Assembly (NCBI GenBank): GCA_016278515.1 | Contig: JADQBR010000040.1 | Location: 1-58,812, forward strand | Direction: 5' to 3' | DNA: 58,812 bases | Source of the DNA: Bacillota bacterium | Lineage (GTDB): Bacteria; Bacillota; JADQBR01 | Part shown: positions 1-7,439 of the stretch, in pieces | Position numbering within the stretch: position 1 is the stretch's first letter | Layout: each line of letters begins with the position of its first letter | Notes under the pieces: generated by a model | The model's input: the letters and a program-made list of their open reading frames with translations, nothing else | The model's database searches: none | Told to the model about the DNA's origin: nothing | Position numbers and translations under genes: made by a program

Positions 1-33
1 ATGGAAGAATTAGAGGAAATGGCAAATGAGTAA
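1..33 (+). CDS. YefM-like antitoxin, C-terminal end only (partial)
   Basis: The first 33 bases read as an open frame ending in EELEEMANE and a TGA/TAA-type stop; the rest of the gene lies outside the window. It is assigned as the antitoxin only because it overlaps the start of the adjacent yoeB toxin gene (ATG at 26), the usual arrangement of yefM-yoeB pairs. The visible residues alone identify no family. Confidence 0.5.
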   Translation: MEELEEMANE

Positions 34-286
34 TCTTACCTTCTCTGATAAAGGTTGGGAGGATTATATGTATTGGCAATTTACTGATAAAAGCATCATA
101 CGAAAAATAAATGAATTGCTTAAAGATATACAAAGAAACGGTTATGAAGGTATTGGAAAACCGGAGCCGCTAAAGTATCGGAAAGCATGGAGCAGACGAA
201 TCAATCAGGAACATAGATTGGTTTATACCATAGATGAAAGCGGAAATGTTTTCATTTTGTCCTTGAAAGGGCATTACGAAGATTAG
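26..286 (+). CDS. yoeB: YoeB-family ribosome-dependent mRNA interferase toxin
   Basis: This 86-residue protein has the full length and pattern of the Txe/YoeB family, type II toxins that cut mRNA in the ribosomal A site. The family catalytic set is visible: Glu in GKPEPLK (about 47), Arg in EHRLVY (64) and His-Tyr near the end in KGHYED (83-84). The start codon overlaps the end of the preceding frame by 8 bases, so toxin and antitoxin are translationally coupled. In this family the antitoxin normally represses its own operon and neutralises the toxin; the promoter and antitoxin body are outside the window. The toxin looks intact. Confidence 0.93.
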   Translation: MSNLTFSDKGWEDYMYWQFTDKSIIRKINELLKDIQRNGYEGIGKPEPLKYRKAWSRRINQEHRLVYTIDESGNVFILSLKGHYED

Positions 287-419
287 ATTAAAAGTACCAA
301 ACTTCCTGACTCTACTTTGAATCTATATTTTCAGACGCTTACATTCAATCGGAAGCATAGAAAACAGCTTGACATTGAGCCGGTATGCTCAGGGGAATCC
401 GCTAATCTATGTGAATTCC

Positions 420-543
420 TCAAGGAAAAAGTATACTTTCCGTAGCTCTAGGTGCAATTGGAATAGTTGCCGGGGTTGTTACAGTTGTTGCTTTTGTGCC
501 TGTTACAGTTGCTGCGATGGTAGTAGTTTCAGAAGGTTATTGA
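420..543 (+). pseudogene. remnant of a small hydrophobic peptide frame
   Basis: One frame here reads about 35 strongly hydrophobic residues (pattern LGAIGIVAGVVTVVAFVPV, then SEGY and a stop), as in a transmembrane helix. No start codon with a ribosome site precedes it, and a stop lies just upstream. A competing Cys-rich frame over the same bases has no plausible protein character. It is best read as the decayed end of a small membrane protein. The function is unknown and the call is weak. Confidence 0.25.
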
Positions 544-569
544 TCGAGCCATACTTCCTGTAAGAACAG

Positions 570-911
570 TGGTTTAGTTTTCGGATTATTTTGTTGAGGG
601 CAACAAAATGATAGAAATAGGCAAAGGTGAAAAACAATTGACTATGAGTTGACTCGAGATGCTGTTATTTAATTGTTTAAAACGGCGACCCAAGAAAAGA
701 AATAATTGCTTTGGGCCAAACTTATTTCAGAACAACAACTTTAATCAGTTTGCGCTGTTTTAGCAGATACCAATAGGGGGCTAATACGAAAAAAGTACTT
801 GGTCAGGAATTATTTTTAGGTTATTGAACTTGAATTAGTAGGGCTTTTTCTGATAACTTTTTGATAACAAAAAAACGGCAAGCGTCGAATAATATGGAAA
901 ACAGATAAATA
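570..911. other. gene-poor AT-rich stretch ending in the probable CRISPR leader
   Basis: No frame with a start and ribosome site was found in these ~340 bases. Several short frames hint at decayed coding sequence but all are interrupted. The last ~70 bases (about 840-911) are AT-rich and lie directly before the first CRISPR repeat. They are on the side opposite the degenerate repeat end, which is where a leader would be. Confidence 0.35.
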
Positions 912-1008
912 GTTTTTAGACTACCTATAAGGAATTGAAACACGTGAATTTTCTTCCCACCCAAAACACTTTCTATTTGTTTTTAGACTACCTATAAGGA
1001 ATTGAAGC
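912..1008 (+). CRISPR. minimal orphan CRISPR array: two 30-bp repeats, one 37-bp spacer
   Basis: A 30-base repeat at 912-941 (begins GTTTTTAGACTACC, ends GGAATTGAAAC) recurs at 979-1008 with one mismatch (A to G at the next-to-last base). The 37 bases between them (942-978) are unique. The repeat has the GTTTTTAG...ATTGAAAC form typical of type I-B and type III arrays in Clostridia. The altered repeat end at the right suggests that the leader-distal end is at 1008 and the leader lies to the left. No cas gene is in the window, so the array must use Cas proteins encoded elsewhere or be inactive. Confidence 0.82.
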
Positions 1009-1031
1009 CTTCCTTTCAATAAAAATATTAG

Positions 1032-1160
1032 TTAGGGGTCGAAGTACCCTACAACTTACTTGAAAAAATATCCTCCCGCATAGTTAACGAGGTAGACCAA
1101 GTTAATCGGGTGGTTTATGACATTACCTCCAAACCGCCAGGGACTATTGAGTGGGAGTAG
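1032..1160 (+). pseudogene. guaA: 3' fragment of guaA (GMP synthase C-terminus)
   Basis: The frame from 1032 to the stop at 1160 ends in residues such as [25 protein letters not shown] and GTIEWE, the hallmark C-terminus of glutamine-hydrolysing GMP synthase (dimerisation domain). Only about 42 codons remain; a stop lies directly upstream and the rest of the gene is missing. It begins 24 bases after the CRISPR array, which marks a recombination breakpoint. guaA is often found just upstream of the pur operon in related Clostridia. A working guaA must exist elsewhere unless the cell salvages guanine. Confidence 0.85.
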
Positions 1161-1218
1161 GAAAAAAGCTCTACAAACCAAGGTTTTAAGCGATTTCTAG
1201 TTCGCATAGTGATAGGGT

Positions 1219-1276
1219 AAGTGGTTTAGATTTTTAGCCGGTTTTGGCTATATCTGAACCACTTATTTTTTGTTTT
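1219..1276 (+). terminator. Rho-independent terminator after the guaA fragment
   Basis: The long stem AAGTGGTTTAGAT pairs with ATCTGAACCACTT, with an inner TAGCC/GGCTA helix, and a T-rich tail follows (1265-1276). It is placed as the natural terminator of the guaA transcript. Confidence 0.8.
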
Positions 1277-1453
1277 ATTGGCTTGTGAAATTTAAAGGGG
1301 TTGGTAAAATGGAAGCTAAAAGTCATAGCAGTAGACAAGGGGACCTGCTACTATAGACCTTTATTAAAAGTTACTTATAATCCAGTACCCTTTTAATGAA
1401 AATATCTATACTATATACTAAGTGACAAAATCTCAACTGAAAGGAAGAATCAA

Positions 1454-1645
1454 ATGGCTCGTAGACAACTGAGGCTTAGAAGGGAATTAAGCGGTAGGAG
1501 ATTAATTGGTGAGGTTTTCGCAGATTTAGCTTATGAAGTAGATCTGGAATTAGTTTCACCTGTATTTCTAGAGCTTCATCCCACATTTGCAAATGTCTTA
1601 GTTCTTCAGGAGGATAGAGATACCATTCCTGAAAGGATAAGTTAG
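1454..1645 (+). CDS. small protein of unknown function (63 aa)
   Basis: This short protein has an Arg-rich N-terminus (MARRQLRLRRELSGRR) followed by a more hydrophobic, acidic segment. An AAAGGAAG-type ribosome site sits 8-9 bases before the ATG, so it is probably translated. It has no signal peptide or clear membrane helix, and I do not recognise a family. It precedes another unknown small gene by 86 bases on the same strand, between the guaA remnant and a toxin-antitoxin pair. Both may belong to a transferred or decaying segment. Confidence 0.5.
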   Translation: MARRQLRLRRELSGRRLIGEVFADLAYEVDLELVSPVFLELHPTFANVLVLQEDRDTIPERIS

Positions 1646-1731
1646 GGGTTTGTTAAAGAAAGATAGAAGTGTGATAAAAGAATTCAGGATCGGAGATAAG
1701 AAATGTTTAACATGGGGGGTGAAGGTGAAGT

Positions 1732-2091
1732 ATGTCAATTGGGACTATAGGTGGAATTAATGTTACCGATTTGCTTTTCAGTGACGTAACCCCTTTGTTA
1801 AACGTAATGAACCAATTAACCGAAGATTTTCGCCTGCTAGTCGGGTCAGCTGAAGAACTTACTAGGACTCCGGGTGTCAACCAACGAACTGTTAACCAAG
1901 CTATCGATAGAGTGGAAAATACCGGAACATTAATCGACCTAACAATTGTAAGTTTGTACGTCAAAATATTGTTTGTAACAGATGTTATGGACACCACCGG
2001 CCTGCCTTTAACTCTTATAATAGGCCTACTTGAAAAGATACTGGAAGAGGCGCAAAGCCAAGAGGATATCCTGCCACGCCCCCGATCTTAA
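1732..2091 (+). CDS. hypothetical helical protein (119 aa)
   Basis: The protein is mostly predicted helix, with two hydrophobic helices near the C-terminal half (around IVSLYVKILFVTDV and LPLTLIIGLLEKILEE) and an acidic tail. A purine-rich GGTGAAGGTGAAG precedes the ATG. The family is not recognised. A second frame, open from 2034 to 2234, overlaps its end and encodes a Lys/Arg-rich tail (see separate entry). The C-terminus could therefore have been altered by a frameshift. Confidence 0.5.
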   Translation: MSIGTIGGINVTDLLFSDVTPLLNVMNQLTEDFRLLVGSAEELTRTPGVNQRTVNQAIDRVENTGTLIDLTIVSLYVKILFVTDVMDTTGLPLTLIIGLLEKILEEAQSQEDILPRPRS

Positions 2092-2234
2092 GAGAGGTCA
2101 ATAGAAAGAATTCTAAAGGCCGTAGAAAAACCAATTACGCCAGTAGTGATAAAAGTGCTTCGGTTGGTTATTTGCGGGCTCAAAAAAGGTTAAAAAGACA
2201 TAAGGAAAGAGCCCGAAAAAAGCTGGATCGATAA
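2034..2234 (+). other. overlapping Lys/Arg-rich open frame, possible frameshifted tail
   Basis: This frame overlaps the end of the 119-aa gene and reads about 66 residues rich in Lys and Arg (for example RAQKRLKRHKERARKKLDR) to a TAA stop. It has no good start codon or ribosome site of its own. It may be a tail once joined to the upstream gene by a lost frame, or chance. Sequencing of relatives would decide. Confidence 0.25.
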
Positions 2235-2310
2235 AAACAAGATTTCCTATGTTATTCGATCTTCATATAACCTTATAATCAAATTGAAGTTTCAGATTAG
2301 ACAAAAATGA

Positions 2311-2334
2311 GACAACCGGCTGTGGTTGTCTTTT
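2311..2334 (+). terminator. intrinsic terminator
   Basis: The hairpin GACAACC/GGTTGTC with a 6-base loop is followed by TTTT. It separates the unknown small genes from the HEPN/MNT pair. Confidence 0.65.
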
Positions 2335-2436
2335 CATATTTATGGATACCTGGTAGAATAAGGTTATACTGTAATTAAATATATTGGGCAGACAGTGGAT
2401 GTCATGGGGAAAACACTGGGTGGAGGCGTAAATTTA

Positions 2437-2838
2437 GTGAATCTAAAAGAAACAAGGTGGCTGCAAAGATTTGAGAATTTCCAAAAGGCTTATTTACAGC
2501 TTAAAAGTGCTGTGGAGCGAGTCAATGAGCTAAGTGATTTGGAAAAAGAGGGCTTAATACATAGATTTGAATATACCTTTGAGCTGGCATGGAAGACCTT
2601 AAAAGACTACTTAGAAGCACAAAACGTCCCGGCTGCTTTTCCGAGAGAGGTAATTAAGACAGCATTTCACTATGAACTGATTAAAGATGGAGAAATATGG
2701 ATGGATATGCTGGAAAAAAGAAATCTTATGGCACATACTTATGATCAAGAAAAATTTGATAATGCCGTTCGACTTATTCATTTAAATTATTTCGATGCAA
2801 TTTCACAGGTTTATTCTACCTTAGGGGTAAAAAAATGA
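2437..2838 (+). CDS. HEPN-domain protein (HI0074 family), toxin of a HEPN/MNT module
   Basis: The 133-residue protein matches nucleotidyltransferase substrate-binding proteins of the HI0074 family, which are HEPN proteins: helical, with FEYTFELAWKTLKDYL and the RNase-like motif R-N-x(3)-H in KRNLMAHTYD. In HEPN/MNT type VII toxin-antitoxin systems this protein is the RNase toxin, and the partner MNT enzyme neutralises it by AMP addition near the RxxxxH motif. GTG 2437 is preferred because GGAGG at 2422-2426 sits at proper distance. An upstream in-frame GTG (2395) would add 14 residues without such a site. The stop overlaps the ATG of the partner gene. Confidence 0.88.
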   Translation: MNLKETRWLQRFENFQKAYLQLKSAVERVNELSDLEKEGLIHRFEYTFELAWKTLKDYLEAQNVPAAFPREVIKTAFHYELIKDGEIWMDMLEKRNLMAHTYDQEKFDNAVRLIHLNYFDAISQVYSTLGVKK

Positions 2839-3140
2839 ATTTTGGACTTTCGAATAAAACTTTAACTTATATTATTGACAACATAAAAGAGTTTAGCGAA
2901 ATTGAGGGCGCAAAAATATATGGCAGTAGGGCTTTAGGAAATTATAAGCGGGGATCTGATATTGACTTGGTATTACTCGGCGCGGAAGTTAATGAACAAA
3001 TAGTTTTAGAACTAAGTAAGAGGTTTAATCAGGAATTGCCGCTTCCCTATCATTTTGATGTTATTGCTTACGGAAGTATTAAAAATGAAGCGCTGGTTGA
3101 GCATATTGATCAGTATGGTATCATCATTTTTTCGCAGTGA
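2835..3140 (+). CDS. MNT-family nucleotidyltransferase (antitoxin of HEPN/MNT module)
   Basis: This 101-residue minimal nucleotidyltransferase carries the family core GSRALGNYKRGSDIDLVL (about residues 31-48), where the two Asp of DID bind metal, and a third acidic position in HFDVIAY (about 75). Family members AMPylate the cognate HEPN toxin. Its ATG overlaps the HEPN stop (ATGA), so the two are translated together. It is complete in length for the family. Confidence 0.9.
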   Translation: MNFGLSNKTLTYIIDNIKEFSEIEGAKIYGSRALGNYKRGSDIDLVLLGAEVNEQIVLELSKRFNQELPLPYHFDVIAYGSIKNEALVEHIDQYGIIIFSQ

Positions 3141-3266
3141 GATCAAGAGCATCGCCGCATAACAACGATTTACCAAAAGTACACCCAATTTTAAAACCGC
3201 TATTGAGGTTTTGTTGATAAACATGAATGTTTCTTGCGAATCATATAATAATGTTCGGATATTTTA

Positions 3267-3302
3267 TTGACAAATTTTGCGCTGTTTGATATTATGATTT
3301 TG
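3267..3302 (+). promoter_or_regulatory. sigma-A-like promoter of the purine operon
   Basis: TTGACA at 3267-3272 and TATTAT at 3290-3295 are separated by 17 bases. A start near 3302 would place the transcript 5' end just ahead of the guanine aptamer (3315), as expected for a leader-controlled operon. Confidence 0.7.
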
Positions 3303-3314
3303 ACAAACTAACGT

Positions 3315-3384
3315 CGCTGTATAATTGTGAGGATACGGCTCACAAGTACCTACCGGGTAACCGTAAATTACCCTGACTACAGCG
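3315..3384 (+). promoter_or_regulatory. purine riboswitch aptamer, guanine-specific (first half of tandem)
   Basis: P1 is CGCTGTA (3315-3321) paired with TACAGCG (3378-3384). P2 is GTGAG/CTCAC with loop GATACGG; P3 is GGGTAA/TTACCC with loop CCGTAAA. The two loops carry the kissing-loop pattern of purine riboswitches, and the junction TATAAT and GACTAC elements are present. The ligand-pairing position (C at 3377, in GACTAC) is C, which specifies guanine; adenine aptamers have T here. Guanine binding is expected to favour transcription termination of the pur operon. Confidence 0.92.
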
Positions 3385-3476
3385 GAAAGTGCACCTAGAG
3401 TTCCGATGCGTCAGCATGCCTGGATCAAGTGGTGCAGGTGCCTATTTGTGCACTACACCGTAGGGATAAAAGCCCA
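3385..3476 (+). promoter_or_regulatory. ykkC subtype 2 riboswitch aptamer, probably PRPP-sensing (second half of tandem)
   Basis: Directly after the guanine aptamer comes a ykkC-type fold. An outer GTGCAC helix encloses CCTAGAGTTCCG, a small ATGC-GTCA-GCAT hairpin and CCTGGATCAAG. The strongly conserved GGGATAAAAGCCC 3' element (3463-3475) follows. ykkC subtype 2 RNAs sense ppGpp or PRPP, and the tandem with a guanine aptamer before purine genes is the published arrangement of PRPP riboswitches. PRPP binding would hold the GCCC strand in the aptamer, so the terminator at 3473-3527 cannot form and transcription continues. Confidence 0.85.
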
Positions 3477-3527
3477 GACGGGTAGGTTTCTGCTAAGCAG
3501 TCATTCTACCCGTCCGGGTTTTTTTGG
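3473..3527 (+). terminator. riboswitch-controlled terminator before purE
   Basis: The stem CCC-ACGGGTAG (3473-3487) pairs with CTACCCGT-GGG and is followed by a run of seven or more T. Its 5' strand shares CCC (3473-3475) with the 3' helix of the PRPP aptamer, so aptamer and terminator exclude each other. This gives a transcriptional on-switch for PRPP, overridden by the guanine aptamer only when PRPP is low. Confidence 0.88.
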
Positions 3528-3750
3528 TTTTATTCAATAATCGAATGGGGTTACCCCTGTGAAGAAAATATTGAAAAAGAGGTGGAATTAATCGCCGGAT
3601 TTAGCAGGATAAGCAGTAATTTACGGGATAAACTAAATTCAAAGGAAGTGAGTAGGATTGTGACAAGGGTGCAAAAGGTGCGAGGTTCGAACTAATCCGT
3701 TTTCGAGTTTGGCACGTTTTACATTCAAAAATACTAAGGAGGCGTTATAT

Positions 3751-4275
3751 GTGGCTAATCCAAGAGTTGGCATTGTCATGGGAAGTGATTCTGATCTACC
3801 TGTTATGAAGGATACTACAGAAGTATTGGAACAATTAGGTATTGAATATGAAGTGGTGATATCCTCTGCTCACAGAGTACCGCAAAAGACCGCTCGTTAT
3901 GCAAGTAGTGCAGAAGAACGTGGTTTAGAGGTGATTATCGCTGCGGCGGGTGGAGCTGCACATCTGGCCGGTGTTATAGCTGCCGAAACGGTTTTGCCTG
4001 TAATTGGTGTTCCTATCAAGACTTCAACCTTAGGAGGATTGGATTCTCTATATTCTATTGTGCAAATGCCCCGTGGTATTCCGGTAGCGACTATGGCTAT
4101 TAATGGTGCAAAGAATGCTGGGATTTTTGCTGCCCAAATTGTTGGAATAAACGATGCTGCGGTAAGGAAAAGGGTTAAGCAGTTTAAGCTGGAAATGGCA
4201 AAAGGTGTAGAGCAGAAAGATGAAAAATTGCAGGAGTTAGGTGTTAAGGCGTATCTAGCGGAGATGAAAAAGTAA
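3751..4275 (+). CDS. purE: PurE, N5-carboxyaminoimidazole ribonucleotide mutase
   Basis: PurE converts N5-CAIR to CAIR in de novo purine synthesis in the cytosol. The P-loop-like GSDSDLPVM, the class I signature SAHRVP, AAGGAAHLAGVIAA and GLDSLYSIVQMP are present, and the length (174 residues) is normal. GTG 3751 is chosen as start because AAGGAGG (3736-3742) lies 8 bases upstream; the frame is open further up (3709), but without a ribosome site. It is the first gene of the pur operon, about 220 bases after the riboswitch terminator. The usual partner purK is absent from the operon although the enzyme has class I features. Confidence 0.96.
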   Translation: MANPRVGIVMGSDSDLPVMKDTTEVLEQLGIEYEVVISSAHRVPQKTARYASSAEERGLEVIIAAAGGAAHLAGVIAAETVLPVIGVPIKTSTLGGLDSLYSIVQMPRGIPVATMAINGAKNAGIFAAQIVGINDAAVRKRVKQFKLEMAKGVEQKDEKLQELGVKAYLAEMKK

Positions 4276-4398
4276 CAGAGGATGTTCGAGTACGGACTAA
4301 GCAGTTCCCGGTATCTAAAAATCATATTGCTGCCTGGGAATTATGTTATTTTCAAATGACTACGTTTTTGCAGTAGTAATTTCATGGAGGTTGGTTGA

Positions 4399-5694
4399 AT
4401 GATAGAGCGATATAATTTACCTGAGATGAAAGAAATTTGGTCCGAGGAAAATAAGTTTCAGAAATGGCTGTTGATTGAGGTTTATGCTTGCGAGGCTTGG
4501 GCAGAATTAGGAAAAATACCTCAAGATGCTTTGAAGGAAATTCAGAGCAAGGCTGGCTTTGACATCGAGAGGATTGAAGAAATTGAAAATGTCACGAGAC
4601 ATGATGTACTGGCCTTTACTACTGCGGTAGCTGAAAAAGTTGGCGATGCATCCAAGTATATTCACATGGGAATGACTTCTTCAGATGTACTAGATACGGC
4701 TTTGGCCGTAATGATGAAAGAAGCCGCAGAAAAGATTTTGGAGAAATTGGGGCTGCTCCGTCAAGTATTGGTCCGGAGAGCGAAGGAGGAAAAATATACT
4801 TTGATGATTGGCCGTTCTCACGGCATTCATGCTGAGCCCGTAACCTTTGGCTTGAAGATGGCGCTCTGGGTGGCTGAAGTAGATAGGAACATTGAACGCT
4901 TAAAGGATGCCATAAAAACCATTAGCGTTGGTCAGGTATCGGGAGCGGTAGGAACATTTGCTAATGTTGATCCCAAGGTGGAGGAGTACGTTTGCAGAAA
5001 ACTGGGTTTGGAAATTGCACCAGTTTCGACCCAAATTATTCAAAGGGACAGGCATGCTCACTACCTTAATACGTTGGCCATTATTGGCAGTTCTTTAGAC
5101 AAGTTTGCCACTGAGGTAAGAAACCTGCAGCGCACTGATATTTTGGAAGTGGAAGAGCAGTTTGCCAAAGGTCAAAAGGGTTCATCAGCTATGCCTCATA
5201 AAAAAAATCCTATCACCGCGGAAAGAGTGGCGGGCCTATCACGACTGCTGCGGGGAAATGCAATAGTTGCTCTGGAAAACGTTGCTTTGTGGCACGAACG
5301 TGATATCACCCACTCATCAGTGGAAAGAGTCATTATTCCGGATAGTACCTCTGCACTTTATTATATGCTTCATAAATTCATAGATGTTATGGACAATTTG
5401 GTTATACATCCGGAAAATATGAAAGATAATCTCAATAAAACCTTGGGGTTGGTTTTTTCACAACGGGTAATGTTAACTTTGGTGGAAAAAGGCGTATTAA
5501 GAGAAACGGCCTATCATTGGGTGCAGCGTAATGCTATGAAAGCATGGGAAGATAAGGTGGAGTTTATTAAACTGGTAAAACAAGATGAAGATATTGCTCA
5601 AAAATTGTCCCAGCATGAGATAGAAGAGTTATTTAATTATGATTACCATACCAAAAATGTAGACTATATCTTTGATAGGGCGGGAATCAAATAG
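4399..5694 (+). CDS. purB: PurB, adenylosuccinate lyase
   Basis: The lyase splits fumarate from SAICAR in the IMP pathway and from adenylosuccinate in AMP synthesis. The protein has 431 residues, the usual size. It carries the fumarase/aspartase-superfamily signature SSAMPHKKNP (about residue 262) with the catalytic Ser loop, the TSSDVLDTA substrate motif and GRSHGIHAEP with the catalytic His. A GGAGG site precedes the ATG. It lies 123 bases after purE, the largest gap within the operon, and no terminator is seen in that gap. Confidence 0.97.
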   Translation: MIERYNLPEMKEIWSEENKFQKWLLIEVYACEAWAELGKIPQDALKEIQSKAGFDIERIEEIENVTRHDVLAFTTAVAEKVGDASKYIHMGMTSSDVLDTALAVMMKEAAEKILEKLGLLRQVLVRRAKEEKYTLMIGRSHGIHAEPVTFGLKMALWVAEVDRNIERLKDAIKTISVGQVSGAVGTFANVDPKVEEYVCRKLGLEIAPVSTQIIQRDRHAHYLNTLAIIGSSLDKFATEVRNLQRTDILEVEEQFAKGQKGSSAMPHKKNPITAERVAGLSRLLRGNAIVALENVALWHERDITHSSVERVIIPDSTSALYYMLHKFIDVMDNLVIHPENMKDNLNKTLGLVFSQRVMLTLVEKGVLRETAYHWVQRNAMKAWEDKVEFIKLVKQDEDIAQKLSQHEIEELFNYDYHTKNVDYIFDRAGIK

Positions 5695-5764
5695 AGTAAC
5701 AAACGAATTATTGGAAGTTTGGCAAGATATGTGAATTAATCAAAAATTTTAGGAGGAGATAATG

Positions 5765-6481
5765 ATGGTTGAAAAAAAACAGATGTTATATGAAGGTAAG
5801 GCTAAAAGGGTTTATCAGACAGATAACCCGGATTATTATTGGGTGGAATATAAGGATGATGCTACTGCCTTTGACGGTAAGAAAAAGGGAACTATTAAAG
5901 AAAAGGGATATTACAATAATCAAATTTCTGCCATAATGTTTGATTTCTTAAAAGATAAAGGCATCGACAGTCATTATATTGAGTTAAAAGGCGATCGCGA
6001 AATGTTGGTTAAGGCATTGGAGATTATTCCTGTAGAGGTTATTGCCAGAAATATTGCGGCAGGCAGTCTGGCAAAACGGCTGGGTATGGAGGAAGGTACG
6101 GAGCTTTCAAAACCGGTACTGGAGTTTTGCTATAAGTCAGACGAATTAGGGGATCCAATGATTAATGATTACCATATTGATGCGCTTGGGTTGGCAACGG
6201 TGGAGCAAATGAAAGAAATTAAGAAACAAGCTTGGGAGATTAACAAGTTGATGGTTGACCATTTCAAGGATTTAGGCATTATTTTGGTCGATTTTAAGCT
6301 GGAGTTTGGTCTGCACCATGATAAAGTACTATTAGGAGATGAAATTTCACCGGACACTTGCCGTTTCTGGGATGCGGAAACTAAAGAAAAGTTGGATAAA
6401 GACCGTTTTCGCAGGGATCTTGGCAAGGTGGAGGATGCATATCAAGAAATTTTAAACCGATTGAAGGGAGATGTGAGCTAG
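5765..6481 (+). CDS. purC: PurC, SAICAR synthetase
   Basis: PurC joins CAIR with aspartate using ATP. Family features are the N-terminal [11 protein letters not shown] nucleotide-binding strand, [17 protein letters not shown] and [11 protein letters not shown], and the length is about 238 residues. Two ATG codons stand in tandem (5762 and 5765); AGGAGG (5751-5756) is at the better 8-base spacing from the second. The last base of its TAG is the first base of the purS GTG, so the two are coupled. Confidence 0.96.
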   Translation: MVEKKQMLYEGKAKRVYQTDNPDYYWVEYKDDATAFDGKKKGTIKEKGYYNNQISAIMFDFLKDKGIDSHYIELKGDREMLVKALEIIPVEVIARNIAAGSLAKRLGMEEGTELSKPVLEFCYKSDELGDPMINDYHIDALGLATVEQMKEIKKQAWEINKLMVDHFKDLGIILVDFKLEFGLHHDKVLLGDEISPDTCRFWDAETKEKLDKDRFRRDLGKVEDAYQEILNRLKGDVS

Positions 6482-6735
6482 TGTACCAAGCCAAGATAAA
6501 GGTGACTTTAAAGAAAGGGGTTTTGGACCCTCAAGGCAGCGCAGTACAGCGTTCTTTACGCGCCCTGGATTATGGTGAGGTAACATCGGTACGCATCGGA
6601 AAATATATGGAAGTGAATCTTGAAGCCTCTAATAAGGAAACTGCCGAGGAGCAGGTTAAGGAAATGTGCCAACGGCTTTTGGCCAACCCGGTTATTGAGG
6701 ACTATACCTATAACTTAGTGGAGGTAAAATCATGA
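6481..6735 (+). CDS. purS: PurS, FGAM synthetase small subunit
   Basis: An 84-residue subunit bridging PurQ (ammonia from glutamine) and PurL (synthetase) in the three-part FGAM synthase typical of Firmicutes. The pattern [20 protein letters not shown] and the end of the protein ([12 protein letters not shown]) are diagnostic. It starts with GTG overlapping the purC stop by one base, and its stop overlaps the purQ ATG (ATGA), so purC-S-Q are tightly coupled. Confidence 0.95.
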   Translation: MYQAKIKVTLKKGVLDPQGSAVQRSLRALDYGEVTSVRIGKYMEVNLEASNKETAEEQVKEMCQRLLANPVIEDYTYNLVEVKS

Positions 6736-7439
6736 AGTTCGGCGTAGTTGTTTTCCCCGGATCTAATTGCGATACTGATGTAAAATACGCGATTGAAACT
6801 GTGTTGAAACAACCGGTGGACTACTTATGGCATCAGGAAGGTGATATTGCCGGTTACGATTGTCTTGTTCTTCCGGGAGGATTTTCCTTTGGTGATTATC
6901 TGAGAATTGGTGCTATTGCCCGCTTCTCGCCTATCATGAAAAGTGTTGAGCAATTTGCTGGGAACGGGGGTTTGGTTGTCGGCATTTGTAATGGTTTTCA
7001 GATTTTATTGGAAGCCGGGCTGCTGCCTGGTGCCATGAAAATGAACGATAGTTTGCAATTTAGGTGTCAGGATGCTTACTTAAAAGTAGAGAATAATGAG
7101 ACAGCCTTTACCAATAAAATGATGCCCGGTAATATTTTGCGTGTTCCCGTGGCCCATGGAGAAGGTAACTACTATGCCGATGAGTCAATGGTAGCTGAAT
7201 TGGAAAGAAACGGACAGATTGTTTTTCGTTACAGCAGCAGTAAAGGTGCTGTTGTTCCTGAAGCTAATCCTAATGGCTCCACGGCTAATATTGCAGGTGT
7301 AATAAATAAAGAGGGTAATGTTTTAGGCATGATGCCCCACCCGGAACGTTGTGCGGAAACTCTATTAGGCGGTGAGGACGGAAAACTTATTTTTGAATCT
7401 ATTATCGATTGGCATCAGGGAGGTGGTAAGCTTGGCTAA
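6732..7439 (+). CDS. purQ: PurQ, FGAM synthetase glutaminase subunit
   Basis: A class I glutamine amidotransferase of 235 residues that supplies ammonia to PurL. It shows FPGSNCD at the N-terminus, the nucleophile elbow [18 protein letters not shown] with the catalytic Cys, and the His-x-Glu pair in [13 protein letters not shown] precedes the ATG, which overlaps purS. The end overlaps the TTG start of purL by 8 bases. Confidence 0.96.
   Translation: MKFGVVVFPGSNCDTDVKYAIETVLKQPVDYLWHQEGDIAGYDCLVLPGGFSFGDYLRIGAIARFSPIMKSVEQFAGNGGLVVGICNGFQILLEAGLLPGAMKMNDSLQFRCQDAYLKVENNETAFTNKMMPGNILRVPVAHGEGNYYADESMVAELERNGQIVFRYSSSKGAVVPEANPNGSTANIAGVINKEGNVLGMMPHPERCAETLLGGEDGKLIFESIIDWHQGGGKLG

Noticed and set aside
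369-563. Cys-rich 64-codon frame (CRGCYSCCFCACYSCC)
   Set aside because: It lacks a ribosome site, and the overlapping phase reads a normal hydrophobic helix, so the Cys pattern is a shadow of Val/Ala-rich codons.
1310-1357. 15-codon frame starting MEAKSHSSRQGD
   Set aside because: Too short, stops early and has no partner; probably a remnant or chance.
2395-2436. Upstream GTG as start of the HEPN gene
   Set aside because: No ribosome site before it; GGAGG at 2422-2426 supports GTG 2437.
3385-3476. Guanidine-I (ykkC subtype 1) riboswitch
   Set aside because: The core reads CCTAGAGTTCCG and CTGGATCAAG rather than the guanidine-type CTAGGGTTCCG and CTGGTCCGAGAG, and the setting is purine synthesis.
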